A stretch of 64,000 bases of DNA from Straminergon stramineum (lineage: Eukaryota > Streptophyta > Bryopsida > Hypnales > Calliergonaceae), in the NCBI GenBank assembly GCA_963920665.1, contig OY987271.1, positions 7,443,350 to 7,507,349 of the forward strand, given 5' to 3'. Every line of letters starts with the position of its first letter. The first letter of the stretch is position 1. Positions 46,615 through 59,336 of the stretch are shown one piece after another. The position numbers and the translations under genes are program-made. The notes under the pieces were generated by a model. It saw nothing but the letters and a program-made list of their open reading frames with translations, was not told where the DNA came from and did no database searches.

Positions 46615-46620
46615 AGAAAG
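45815..46620 (-). repeat. Three diverged direct repeats in the LCIB-like leader region
   Basis: Blocks at about 46010-46275 and 46320-46615 match along most of their length (TTGTTCACAATCT(G/A)AGGTAG, GGTAGTTCGACT, CATCAAAACCAAGCA / CGTCAAAACCAAGCA, TTCTAGCTAGCGGTAGCCAA, ACTACCAGCAGG). A weaker third copy spans about 45815-45960 (CATCAAAAGCAAGCAACTGA, CAACCCATTCTAG). Two copies each retain an ACTTAC, which is a splice-donor core on the minus strand. Period about 310 bp. Confidence 0.65.
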
Positions 46621-47351
46621 TTATCCCTTGAAATGCTTGCAATACTTGAACGTAATGCTTGTAATTGCTTGTAATGCTACAATAGTACGTATCCACTTGG
46701 CTAAATTGCTAACAGCAAAGCTAGTCAAGGACTAGATATTGGTAATGGTGTCTGAAGGTCACAAGGCATGAGCAGGCTTTTATGGCAACTGACTGGCCTA
46801 GGGAGAGTTTTTTTAAAGTTTTATAGATCCCAGGAACCAGTTCTACCCAATCAGTGAGCTGGGGTACTCTTCGGAGGGAATATTGGCAGGTATTTGGGGG
46901 GTGTTTTTCATAAAGAAAAAAAAGAAAAAAAAGAAAAAAAAAGGTCCTTTTGTGCTAACCTTGAGTGTGAGTGAATATTTCCTTTGAAAGTTGCATTCAT
47001 GTGCTTCGCTGCCATCAGTGAACAGCGTGGGGGGTACTTGAATTGTGTCCAGATACATTGTATGTGGAGTTTTTTCTTTTTCCTTTTTCTTTTCTTTTTT
47101 AGTTGGGGGGATCATATTCAAGTCACATACGGTGCACCTCGTTTCTCATGAGGTTCTGAGGATATTTCACAGGATATTTTGACTTTCTCTTTTATTAGAG
47201 GGGTTGGAAAAGTGGAATATTAGAGGGTTTCACACGATAGGGGGTTGATAACTTTGTGAAGTAGTAAAATTCTTTCATGTTTTGAGGCCCAAAACTACTT
47301 CAAAATATTAGTCTCCTAAGCAAGGTCAAAATCTCCATTAGTATTTATTTT
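46621..47351. other. Upstream region of the LCIB-like gene
   Basis: Presumed promoter for the minus-strand gene. It contains A-rich microsatellites (AAAGAAAAAAAAG units at 46912-46943; T/C-rich counterpart at 47074-47100). The open frame at 46843-47121 is low-complexity Lys/Phe sequence produced by these tracts and is not a gene. Confidence 0.45.
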
Positions 47352-48291
47352 TTAACCCTTAAACATCGATATGGATGTCTAGTGTTTGATGGATGATAAA
47401 GAATCTCTCTACATTGGATAGAATTGCAACTATTCATCCTTGGATTTTTGTGTAGAAAGGGGAGATATTCTATAGTATTTTAACCTCCAATGAGTATTTT
47501 TGATTTTTTTAAAGTAGATGATGTCATATAGTCACCAATTCATCCTTTAGGGTGATTGCAAGAAAGACTAGTACTATTTTTTGTCACACTTGGAATGATG
47601 GAGTTGTTATGTGCTATAACTTTTGAAGTATGAACCCAATTAACTTGAAATTTTTATTGGAGATGGATAACTTGATAGTAATTGGATACTTTATTTTTCG
47701 TAAATTTTCAAAAATCAATTTATAATTAAATTTTAATTTAGCTAATTTGTCACACTTTGCAATTTAGGGGATTTTAGTACTCAGAAGTACCCAAAATTAA
47801 TGATATAGAGAGGAAATTTTTGTGGTCTATTCCCACACTAGTCAAGCATGTGCCTACCAAAGATCACTTAAGAGAACATTATTTTATGTCCTCTATGTTC
47901 ATGCAAACAAGGCTCCCTTATGTGCGCAATTCTAAACATTGAAAATGGTTTCAAGATCACTCTCATGGTGAAATCTCTTCACCATGAAGTCTTCCCCAAT
48001 GGCCAATTTTTGGTTTCTTTGAAAATTGTTTTTCCTATTTTTTACAAATTAAAATGTGAAAGTACCTACTTTCATGAGATTTTTCACTTTTCTAGTTCTC
48101 CTACTTAGAGAAATTTTCTATGTTTTTTCTTCCTAGGGTACCTTCTTCTTAAAGGTGTATACATTAAACATATTTTTGCAATTAAATTTTTTTTTTTCTA
48201 ATTATACAATACTCCTGAAAAAATCATGAGTACTATGTGAAATGCTACAAAAACTGGACAATCTTTCTTGCTATGAGCCTTTAAGGGTTAA
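47352..48291. mobile_element. TIR element family A-like, copy 3
   Basis: TTAACCCTTAAA at 47352-47363 and its exact inverse TTTAAGGGTTAA at 48280-48291 bound 940 bp, the same length class and terminal sequence as the elements at 3.35 and 11.6 kb. Shared internal phrases such as ATAACTTTTGAAGT-type strings are weak, so it is an older or sister family. Non-coding. Confidence 0.55.
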
Positions 48292-51200
48292 CAAATTCAA
48301 CTATAGGATCCTTTGAATTATTTGTTTCAATACATTCTCCCAAAAATTTAAAGCAAATATCCCCACCAATTGCAACATCACAAAGTTTAGAACTTGCGGT
48401 TTGTCAACAATTATCATGTAATTATTGTTGTTTCATAGGTTCACATGTTAATATACAATTTAGCTCACATCATTACGATGCATTACTTTACAATTTATCA
48501 AACCATTATGGTGCATTGCTCTAACATTATTTCAACCCATTTTGAGGTGTAAGTAGAATTCAGTGCACTCCATTTGTCCCCAAATATGGAATTCTAGAAT
48601 CCTATTCAAAGTAAAATATTAAGCTTATTGCAATAAAATTAAGTAAAACGAGAAGATAATTTTGGGGCACAAGGAATAGTCTAAGAGTATTTGTTTTAAT
48701 ATTGTTTCAAGTTTTTGTAGAATTTTTTTGTTGCCCAATTTCCTTTGTTTTGAACTTATTGCAGCATAACTTTTTCTCCCAATTATTGATTGAAATAAAA
48801 ATTATATTTTCTAAAAGCAAATGTATTTTGTTTACTTGAGCCTACCAAAAATCTATTTTGTCTTTGAAGGGGACTTTAGGAGTCAAGCATGTAATTGAGA
48901 ATCATGAACCTTGTGAGAAACAAAGTGCCATTACATTAGATAATTGTAAGTGTCTTTCTAGAAGAAAAAGAAAAAGAAAAACCAAAACCCAATGACCATA
49001 TTGTTAGTACTTAGTAGTTGAACTTAGTGAAAATATTTTGAATTTTAATAATAGTTAAAACTATTTTAACCACTATTAGAAATCTCCTAAACCTTTATGT
49101 TCAAAACTAAACTAGTAAAGTCCATCAATTCTTCGTAAGCTATTTGTATTAGTAGTAGCTCATAAAATATGAAAAAGAATCAGCAAAGAAGACTATATTA
49201 TTTCAATAAACTTAAAAATAAAAAACATTACAAAATTATATAATCACAAATTTAAAACATTCCAAGTTATCAAACTATTAAATTGTCTAGTTTAGGAATT
49301 CAAATATGAAAAGTTTACTAATTCGAAATTCAAAAAATTCAAATTTTAAAAGTTCATAGATTTTCAAATATTGGAATTTCAACATTTAAAAAATATTTAC
49401 GCATTCTTATTCAACCCTCTAGATATTAAAGGAGCCCAAATTATTCACTTTGAATTCCAAAAAATTGGCCTCAATCTATGTATTTGTACAAAATAGATAG
49501 ATGTTACAAATCTTGCATTATATTAAATGGTACAACAAATCATTGTATTCTAAAATGTAGATCAATATTATAAAATATAGTATAAATATGTTAGTGACAT
49601 GTTGATGTATGTGAATGCATACTAGTCTTTTATATTATTCTATTGTATAATTATAGTATATACAATGGAACTCATATGTTTCAATTTCAGAGATAATGGC
49701 TCATGAATAACAAAAACTCTTGTGCACAACTTTAGAGCAAAGCCACTCTAGTTATACCACAATTTTGGATGGTTAAAACTATTGTTATATAAAAAAATAT
49801 ACATATAATCAATTTATTTATATACCTTGGGGTTCTATTTAAATGGAGTATAATTGCATTTAATTGTGACTTGTTTCTAAATCAATCTTTGCATATGCTT
49901 GTCTGAAATGTACATTTGAGTAAAATTCATGAGAGAAATTAGGATTAATTTCAAACACAATTTTTTCAATACTTGGAAGTCGGGAAATTTGAGGTTTATT
50001 TATGTAATGTTCAAAACCTACATGTTAGAAGAATCTATAACGTAGTTTAATAATGAGACTATTACTCAAATGTTTATTTGGATGATTCCAAAGAAAAAAA
50101 TCTTTCACCCTTCTTGGCCCATGGCTCGTGAAAATAGTCTTGGAAGTTTTTGTAATAGAGATGGTTGATTTGAGTTTGACTTACACATAGAAGTCACTTA
50201 TTTTTTGTAAACACAATGTCATGGAAAAGTCCAATCTGGAAAATTAGATTGCATATGGAAGTAACTAGGTTTGTTAATGACTATGTTTAGAAGTCATAGT
50301 ATAATTATGGAAAAAATTACAAAATATTGATAAAAGATGATTCCATGTACAATATGACTATTTCATATGTGGCAAGGCCAATCATAGAGGACCCAACATA
50401 TTTGGTGCTTGAATAGTTGAATTGCATAATGTAGATGAAAAGAACATCTATGTGGTATCTATGGGACAAATCATGTTGAGATTCATTCTTGGACTCATTG
50501 CAATGGTAGATCAAAAAGTGTTTCTAGAAAAGTGTTTATATGAACTACAAATTGTGAAAATATAGTAGAAGGTAATTGAGTTTAGTTTTTTGGTATAATA
50601 TCTTTATATTTGCAAAAATTAGACACAGTTGCTTGCCATCATCTACTAATTATAAAGATTATTTCAATATCTGGTAAAATCTAAAAGTTTCCTTGTGCCA
50701 TCTATTTTTATAGTGACTGATGGAGGAAGTTGTATTTTAGTGTTTTGTATAAAGTGTTGAAATGTCTTTTCTAAGTAGTGACTACTATGAATTTTTTGAC
50801 AATTCAAATGGAAAATCATGGTCATTATTGAAGTACAACATTTTGATCCCTTTTTCTTTGATTATATGTAGTTAGAATGTCATATTCAACCATCACCTAT
50901 AAGGAAAAAAACTCATTTCCAAATGCTTGTTACAATATTCCCATTCTTTAAGAAATAGATAAGGAATCTAAAGGGTTTAGTGATAAATGGTGAATTTACC
51001 ACCAATCTAAGAGTGGTGGGTTCTTTGTATAATGATCCTCATATGGATCATTGTAGTCATTTCAATTCTATGAATGCAAATTTTAATTTTACAAATGCAA
51101 ATTTCAATTCATATAGTATAAGACATGTGTACCAATAATCATCACAACTCAAATGCAACACTTACAGTGGGACCCTCAAAGCAACAATGAAATTGAAATT

Positions 51201-52130
51201 TTGATGACACAAAATGTACACAAACATGACAATGTCCAAATAATACTAAAGTGCATTAGAATCCTCTTCCACTTGCTAATGAAATCCAATAAAAAAAATT
51301 TGTATTTTGAAGTAGCAAGAACGCTTACTTCCTATGAATATGATTTATTGTAGGTCCAAATTTTAAGATGTTTTCCTAAGTTCTAGTACGGAATTATGTC
51401 AGTTAATTGCATTTAATTGTGACCCCTTTCAAGAATTGACCTTCTAGATTCTTGCCTAAAATGTATTAATTCTATTCATAAGTGCCTAGGATCACTTATG
51501 GATACAACTATTTTCACCAATTTGCAAAATTCATAGTTTATTCATATGATGTCCAACACATGAATAAGAAGAGAGTCTAACTCAATTTTTTAAATATTAA
51601 CCCACAAGAACCACGACTAGGATTGACATGACACAACATCTATAGCAACGCAACTTTAGAATTCCAAGACATCAGACACTCTTACAACACAAGTAGAGGA
51701 TCAAGTCCACGGAGTAAACAAAGTCAATAGGGGGAGTTGAACCAACAACCTTATAGATTCAAACAAAAATTCCTATCTCTTGCTCCAACATCTAAGGTAG
51801 TTTAAGGTCATTTTGGACCAAAATCACAATCTTTTGACTTCCATCAAGCTTTAATTAAAAACAATTGGCAACTTAATAATACAAACAATACTCAATTGTT
51901 TATTTTGATGCATTTAGATGTAAAACTTCATACAAAGTAGTTTATTTCCATGATGTTTGATAAATGCATAAGAAAGAAATCTAGAGTACCATAGAGTATC
52001 CTTTTGAATTCCACCAGGTTTTATAAAAAAAACAAGCAATTTTAACTCTAGGAATTGTGTTCAATTTCTTTTTTTGGACACATTTATTGGGGGCATAGTT
52101 ACCTTAGGTGTAGTGCCTACAATGTGGGAA
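48292..52130. other. AT-rich non-coding region
   Basis: No gene, RNA or well-defined element recognised across 3.8 kb. Open frames at 50317-50514 and 51153-51353 are AT-rich chance frames. Upstream promoter sequence of the ASCC1-like gene presumably lies at its right end. Confidence 0.5.
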
Positions 52131-52194
52131 CTGGATGTGGGAACGGATGTGGGAACCGGGAAGTGGAAGGGAACGAAACAAATCCTTGACTGAA

Positions 52195-52663
52195 ATGACC
52201 CACCAAGTCACTCTCTCACTGCCCCCGATTGCCCTTGCTCTCCGCCATGACCATTTTGCTCATTTCTTCACGACTGCTGCTGCATACGAATCCTTCCTTC
52301 TGCCTCTCCAGGTAACAATTGCCTTCACTCTCTCACAGTTTACTCAATTGGGAACTCGTGGATCCATTCATTTGTAAAGAGAATTCAGTGAAGTGAAGAA
52401 CCTGCTCTTGGCCATGAATGCAACACATGAGAGAACAAGGCTCTGATGGGAACTGGGGTTTAAATTTAGGGTTCGGGGAGGTTTCAGTTCTCGATTTGAA
52501 TTTTTTGCATTTAGTATAACGTTGGGAATCATGTGCGTTGGGGAGGGACTGAATTGTAGTGATCATTTGGTGCAGGCTTGTTGGGAGAAGAGCAGGAGGC
52601 GTTTGTACAGAGAAACGCTTCTTCAGCTCCCTTGGGGTAGTAAACAATCAGCATCATTTCAAG
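52195..52663 (+). other. Possible 5' exons of the ASCC1-like gene
   Basis: An ATG at 52195 opens 39 codons (starts MTHQVTLSLPPIALALRHDH) up to a donor at 52312 (CTCCAG|GTAACA). A second open segment 52576-52663 (starts ACWEKSRRRLYRETLLQLPW) lies between TTGGTGCAG and CAAG|GTATTT. Joined through a candidate acceptor at 53149-53150 (GCGAG|AGGC) they would run in frame into the ASCC1-like exon, adding about 83 residues rich in Arg/Ser/Leu and possibly targeting-like. They may equally be untranslated exons. Confidence 0.35.
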
Positions 52664-53194
52664 GTATTTTTATTCTTCTGCAATCGTTGGAGCAATTGAT
52701 GCCTAATCGGAGCAATTGATGCGCTGGATGGACTTCATCCCTGGGCGTAATTGTGTTGTGCTACATGTCTATGCCTAGTGAGCAATTTGCTGCGTTTTGA
52801 GAATGTATGGCAGAGACACCCGAAATGAGGTTTTGCAACTCACCGAAGAATGTGTCATTATGATACTGTATGCAAAAATTATGATGGTTCGAAGTTATAT
52901 TATAAGATGACCTACAATTGATGTTTGGACGAATGTTTCAGTGGTTTACATCCTCGTAATCAATATGTAACTATTGTCTATGATTTTAGGGTGACAATTG
53001 CTGGTGTCCCTATCTTAGTTTTTCTCCATTTGTGCTCTGGAATTTGCCCTGGCCTACAAATCAATGCATTTTCGCCTTCTTTATTATTCTCTGTGATTTG
53101 TATTGCGAAGGAAGGGCTGGCCCTCCAAACTTTCTTGGCTCTCGTGCGAGAGGCGAAGCGGAAACGGGACGTTCGGAATTTCAGAGTCACCTCT

Positions 53195-56100
53195 ATGGGC
53201 GAATCGATACATCCGGAGGAGGTTGAACATCTCCTTGTGACTGAAAGTGAACCATCTCAAGGTACTTGCTCTTTTATGTAAGAATAATGTTTTTGAGTGG
53301 AGTTTTAGTTTATTTTTATTGTACGCTTGCAATAACCAAAGTGGGCCTTAAAGCAGTTTCGAGTAGGTCATATGGGGACTTTCTTTAGTCCAATTTTGTT
53401 TATTTTGGACCAATACATGTATTGTTTTCCACTGATTCTGGTGATAAAAAATTTGGCCCTACCTGAATTATATTATTCACAATATGATCGATTGAATTGA
53501 TCATTTTAAAACCATGAATCCTTGTTTCCTTTGGGTTTGGCGGAAATTCTCAGGTCTTGACTAAATTCACTTTTCAATTGTGCAGATTTGGAAAAGAGGG
53601 ATTCCAAAAAGCCTGCTGTAACTCCTTGGAGGCGGAAGGGCCATCCAGACAATGCTAACAAATTATCAGCCTCAGTTTTTGTAAATATTTCATTGCAGTG
53701 TCATCTGCTTTTAGGCTTTGGATTTTAGTGCTTTTGATTGCGCTTTCAATTCTACCTAGCTAACAATTTTGGATACCGAATGTTTTGGGAACCTACGCTG
53801 TATAGAATTAAGGGGGTTTGTAACTTTGTAGCATCACTGGTATTTGAAATGTTGAACTTTGTTGTTCTTTCATTGAGCTTTGTACTGCAACGCTCTGCCC
53901 ACTTACAACTGTTTTCATGTGACATCCAACGACACTACACTGGAATTATCAATTTCTGCTTGCACAGAGAAGTTTAAGTGGATGCTCTGAAACACACTTC
54001 TTGGTTTTCATGTGTAGGTGGATCCCCCTTTTCTCGGATTCCTCATTGGGAAAGGGTACAATGTCACTACTTTCTGTGCGTATCTTTGTTTGCTTTATTT
54101 CTATCTTTTTATATTAAATCTAGTCTGTGTTTCTCTTCAGGATTGATGAACTCTTCATTTGACATCTCTTATCAGTTACCTTATCACTTCACTGACTGAT
54201 AAGGGTGCTTTTTCTTATGAATCGATGTATCTGGTTGCAGAGGAACTACAAAACAGAAGATAGAAAAAGACACTGGTGTGACCTTGTTCATTCCGCGCTC
54301 CAAAGAGGCCGAAGCCGGCAAACATGTTGGTATGGTTCCACTTGGACATAGGATGGGTTAATCTAATAGACCACTAGATCAATTTTAAGATAATGTTAAT
54401 TTAATGCCAAGTTAATGTTGAATTAATAGTAACTGAAAGATTGCAATTAATTATCAAGTTAATGTAAGGTCATTAACGTCATACCAACAGTAAGGTAATA
54501 CCGTCTATGTTTCACTGACATTAACTTAGCATTAACTCAACATGAGGACTATATGAATCTAATTCATATTAATTCAATAGTAAATAATATGTCACTTGGG
54601 GGCTGGGGTGGTCTTCTGTGATTTTGCTTGTCATGGATAGTAGTGTGTTTCGTACCACAGATGGAATAAGAAATTTACATATGGGATACAATCTTAATGG
54701 GTTGCATCGTGTGCAGTACTTCAAGGGGAATCCCAAGAGGCTTTGGAGAAAGCAACCCAACAGGTGTATGAGGTTATCAATCAGGTTAGCTGCTAATCGA
54801 TATTTGCCAAGCAGACGTATCCACTGTTGTATTCACCTTGATGCGATAATGTGGTGAATCAGTACCTCTAGGATCACTGCATATTATAACTCCATAATGC
54901 AACTACTTCTTCCATTAATATCAAAGTAGTTACCACGAAAAGTTTGGTGTGTTTCAGGCCATCAAAAGCCCACAGCTTTCGTATTCGCACTTCGTGTCCA
55001 TTCCATTGGCTCTGCACTCAAAGCTGCTGGAGTCGGTTATAGATTTTCAGAAGTCTGTGTTAAATTCTGGTGGTTCATCGAGTGATGGTACGGTCAACTG
55101 CACTTTTGTGACTTCGATTTTGCTTTGCTTCAGATGTGAACTTCATCTATAATCCCTTATTTCGCAGGGGCCCAAGATGAAAATGTAAATCGTGCTCTCT
55201 GCATTTCATTGCATGAATTTCTACTCATTGTCTTTCTGGCGCAATGCGTTTGTGAAAAACGGCAAGCTCAAATCTGGAGCTTGGTTGTGGAAAATAGCAC
55301 ATGTTGAAGCGGTGAAGGATGGAGTTTCTCTATAACAAGAATCCAGATTTATCATAATCTTAATGCTATGATCTTGGGTGATCCAATGTTGAAGAAAGCA
55401 GATATTGGAAAACCAAGTCTTAGAATAGAAACTGGAAAGAGGTTAGGAGCTATGGCTCCTTTTTTCTAATGGCTGCTTGTCACCTGTTGATTATCATGCC
55501 TCACTGAGATTATGTTGCAGTTGAAGGTCTTTGAGTTATTTTCACTTAGTGATTGTTTCTTACTGGGGGCTAATAATGTTGGGGGTACTACTTGTGACAC
55601 AGACTCTGGCTTGAAGGGCAAAGGTATCGACGAGTCCATTTTCATCAAGCCTGCCACATTTCATTTGACACTCCTGATGTTAAAGCTGTGGAACAATGAT
55701 CGAGTGCAAGCTGCTGCAGTTTGCTTGCAGGTACGCTATTTCCCAAGTTGCTTTTAATTTCAAGTACACTGTGATTACTTGGCAGCTCAGTGGAGTTGGC
55801 CATGAAAATTTATTCGAGTTCTATGTTTCCATTAGTGGAAATGGCGTTATCTGCCTTAATACATGATTTTTTGAAATAAATGTTGGAGCTCATAATTCAT
55901 GTTGATATATTGATTCTACTGCTGCCTTGCTTGTTCTAAAGTTTGTGTGGGTTGTGAAGTTCTATTTACAATCTTCTCGTTCCTCTGTTTTTGACTTTGC
56001 GCACCCTTGATTGATATTTCATGCAGAGAGTAATGCCCCGAGTTCATGAGGCTCTGGAAGGTTCTCCGTTGACAATCAAACTTGCTGGCGTGGTATCATG

Positions 56101-57467
56101 CTGACTTTATGCCTTTTCGTTTTCATGCTTTATGCAATAATAATTTATGAGACTGATTAAGTCACAACACAATGTCTATATCAAAAACTTAAGTTCATTT
56201 TTCTATCAGTAATATAGAGTTGAGCAGGACTATTGATACCCCCGACGATTGCCTAACATTATCTATACACAATGATCTGGTCGAGAAATTACGTAAAATT
56301 TCTTGTCAAGATCGAAAATCCAAGTACTTTTTATTGTTCTTGCTTTTGTCGGAAACGTCTCGATTGTAACGTCTAGTTGACATGTTGGAAATGACAGGAT
56401 TGTATGAACGGAAACCCTGCCAAAGCTCACGTGCTTTATGCAGATGTGGAAGATGATGACCGGGCTTTACGCCTTATTAAAGCAAGCCGTATCCATAAGT
56501 GAACTGTTTGGTGTTTTTCCAATGATTTTGATTACTAGTGCTCGCTTTTTGCTACTGATCACTGAGGGAAGGAAATTATCTTAACGCGTACCAGAGGTCA
56601 TAACTGAGGCTTTTACCGAAGCAGGTCTTGTGTTGGATAAAGATCAGACGCAAACTTTGAAGGTAAGTATATCTTTCAGCCCCTAATGGACCAAGAAGCC
56701 CAAATGTTTTTTCAGCTGTTTTGAATAGGTCACATGGGAACTTTCTTTTGTCTAATATTTATTTAATTTTTGACCAACGCATGCAACGTTCTTCACTGAT
56801 TCTGGGAATATAATATTGGCTCCATCTGAAGCATGTTTTTTTGAAAACATGAATTGGTCATTTTAAAACCATGAATCTTTGGTCTTTAAGGGGTTTAATA
56901 TTTATCCCACAAATTCTAATCTTCTAGCAGGTTTCGCGTTTGCATGGGCATGGTATGGTCTTGACTCTTGATGGTTTCTCTTGCAGTTGCACGCAACTTT
57001 GATGAACACTAGCCAGCGATCAAAGGGGTATGTGCACCCTCTTTCCTGATAGACGTGCAATGTCATGACATTAATACAAATTCATCATTAAATATTGCAA
57101 GCATTCGGTTGATTTTCTGGCTATCCATTTGAGAGAAACTGTGGATCTATCACGTGTTTCATGTTACTAGATTTTGGTTGGACGCTCTTTTCTTGTAATT
57201 CACTGATAATCGCCTAAAAAATGCTTGAAATTGAACTGTTGATCTCTACATGATTTATGCAGAGGACATGGTAAAAGCTACTATAAAAGAACTCCGTTTG
57301 ATGCAACGGAGATCATGACCAAGTTTGCGGAACATGAATGGGGGGAGTATCACGTTTCAGAAGCACACTTATCACAGCGCTTTCTTTATGATGAAAACGG
57401 GTACTATCACTGCTGTAGTGTCATTCCATTCCCTCAAATTTCAAGCCATGTGCTGACTCAGGAGTAA
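53195..57467 (+). CDS. ASCC1-like protein (KH domain plus 2H/LigT phosphoesterase domain)
   Basis: Exons in phase: 53195-53261, 53586-53680, 54018-54055, 54241-54329, 54717-54784, 54958-55087, 55603-55730, 56027-56092, 56398-56488, 56595-56662, 56987-57027 and 57263-57467, giving 361 residues. An alternative uses a 17-nt exon at 55168-55184 plus 55521-55730 (394 residues). The KH-type segment VDPPFLGFLIGKGGTTKQKI has the GxxG loop at about residues 65-68. Two HxT motifs, TFHLTLLML (183-185) and KLHATLMN (282-284), are the catalytic signature of 2H phosphoesterases. The C-terminal WGEYHVSEAHLSQRF fits plant ASCC1-like proteins. In animals ASCC1 belongs to the activating signal cointegrator complex (alkylation repair, RNA processing). 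The plant substrate is unknown. The start is uncertain, see 52195-52663. Confidence 0.88.
54345..54600. repeat. GTTAAT-rich patch in ASCC1-like intron 4
   Basis: Repeated (A)AGTTAATGT, GTTAATTTAATG, TTAATGT(T/A) and inverse CATTAACTT, CATTAACTCAAC motifs allow hairpins within the intron 54330-54716. Probably a small decayed element. Confidence 0.35.
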
Positions 57468-59336
57468 CTTAACTTTCTTGAGGAGCTGCCTCAACACCAC
57501 TGGAAGCCGAATGTAGATTCTTTTTTGTACAATATTGAGCTCATCTTAGGTAAAAGGTAATAGGTACCAAAAGCTAGAAGGAGAGACACTGGTCTCGCAC
57601 TTAGAAGTTAGAACCATGCAGGCTTTTTTCTAGTGAAGTGCCAGAGTTTCGAGTTGTTTTTTGGTGGCCACCGAAATAGAGAAGCGTGAGTTCTTACAAC
57701 TCCTAAAAATTGTATTTAACATTTTCGGAAGAATGTCCAGGTTATATAGGATTTGGTTTTGTTCTATCTTTGAATAGCATGCTTTATCTGTTATCAAATA
57801 ACATCTCTGCATTCTATTCCTTCTTGCCTACTCGCCTCTTGCCACACCTTCCCAATTTTAAAACCTGCCTTCAGTTTTTCTTCTGTTCGTAACCGTTCAG
57901 TTGGCCCTAACTTCCTACGGAGTAAAATGTATCGCAGGTATGTTCCGCATGAGGATTCTGCACCTTCAGTGCAGAATGTGCACGTTCCCTATAAGAGCTA
58001 ACGCCTACGATACATAATACGTAGAAAACGCGATACAACCCTAGCGGCCTAGCTTTTGCTCTGAACGAAACTGGTGTGATCCACCTAAAGATTTGATTCC
58101 CCTTGCATAATGGCAATCAACGCTGTGAATGGCTATGAAGTACTTGATACCAGAAAATATTCTGCAGGGCAAAAGAATTGTTTGGAGTCATGGGACTTCA
58201 ACGGCGGCATGATTCTTGTGATGATAACATATTTCTTCACATTGTACATATCTGGGCCAGGCTTCTGAAACTTTTGCCAACATCAAAAGTGTGTCATGCA
58301 AGTCATAAAGCAACAATATAAGAATTTTAGCATCTTTTGTGTGACAACACAATGCAATTTTTTATTCAAGAAAATTAGCAAATAAGTAGTGAAAGATGTT
58401 ACAAGTAATCTGAATTCTCTACTCCTTGAAGATTGAGCCCCTACAATTGATCATAATATAGACTCAGTAATAAACAAAAAAACAAGATATCATTCAGATT
58501 CAACCAATATACCTGAGTGTTGTGCAACATGCTACTTCTACTTGCTCACAAGAGTCAACACCGGACCCCAGGAGTTCTTGAAGTCAGGAGCTTCCATCTC
58601 CAAAATTCTTCAAAATTAGGGGGATGCACAATTGCACACCCCTAAAATCGCTAATTGAAATGGACTGGAAATTAATGCATGCTGTTCATTTCAGGTTGCT
58701 ATTCTGAAGATGTGAGAGAATATGCCAAGATGTTTCTATGCAAGATATCTTTCTTCAACCCACAATCTCACATCTTGAATGCCTTGATTCTTCCTTGAAT
58801 CCCCAGAATCCCCAGATGAACCCAAGGCGTTTCGAGGAAATGACAGTAAAGAGACAAACAGTAGAGTAAGAAAAAACTTTTCATTTCAAACTACACGAGG
58901 CAATCCTTGGCCAAGAGAAATTGCTTCAACTGGATGGGAAAAGAAGTGACCGTCAGTCTGTAAACCCTGGTTAGCTGAGGCGTAACTGAATTACCCGTAT
59001 ACAAAAATTTACACACTTGATTACGCAAAAAAATTACACACATCACAAGTTTGCAATTTTCACAACTTAGATATTAGATATAAATCTCTTAAAAGTGAGA
59101 AACGTCTCTCCGAGAGTAATATTACAAAGCTCAATCAAAACTTCACCAAATCCTGTCCCATAGAAACAAGATGGTATAACATACCATACACATAAAGAAG
59201 TAAAATATTGAAGACCCTAAACAAAAGTAGTGCTTACATTTATAGCTGAATATTCTCCATACAGGAAGCAGGATAAGAGACATGCTGTGTGGTAAAGTCT
59301 TGGAAAAGAAGAGCAGTGCTGACTACAGCAACTTTC
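57468..59336. other. ASCC1-like / FKBP20-1 convergent spacer
   Basis: 1.9 kb between two tail-to-tail stop codons, holding both 3' UTRs. No further gene is supported; frames at 57630-58116 are short and unsupported. Confidence 0.5.

Noticed and set aside
46843..47121. 92-residue minus-strand frame (Lys/Phe-rich)
   Set aside because: Generated by the A-rich and T/C-rich microsatellites; low complexity, no start context or homology.
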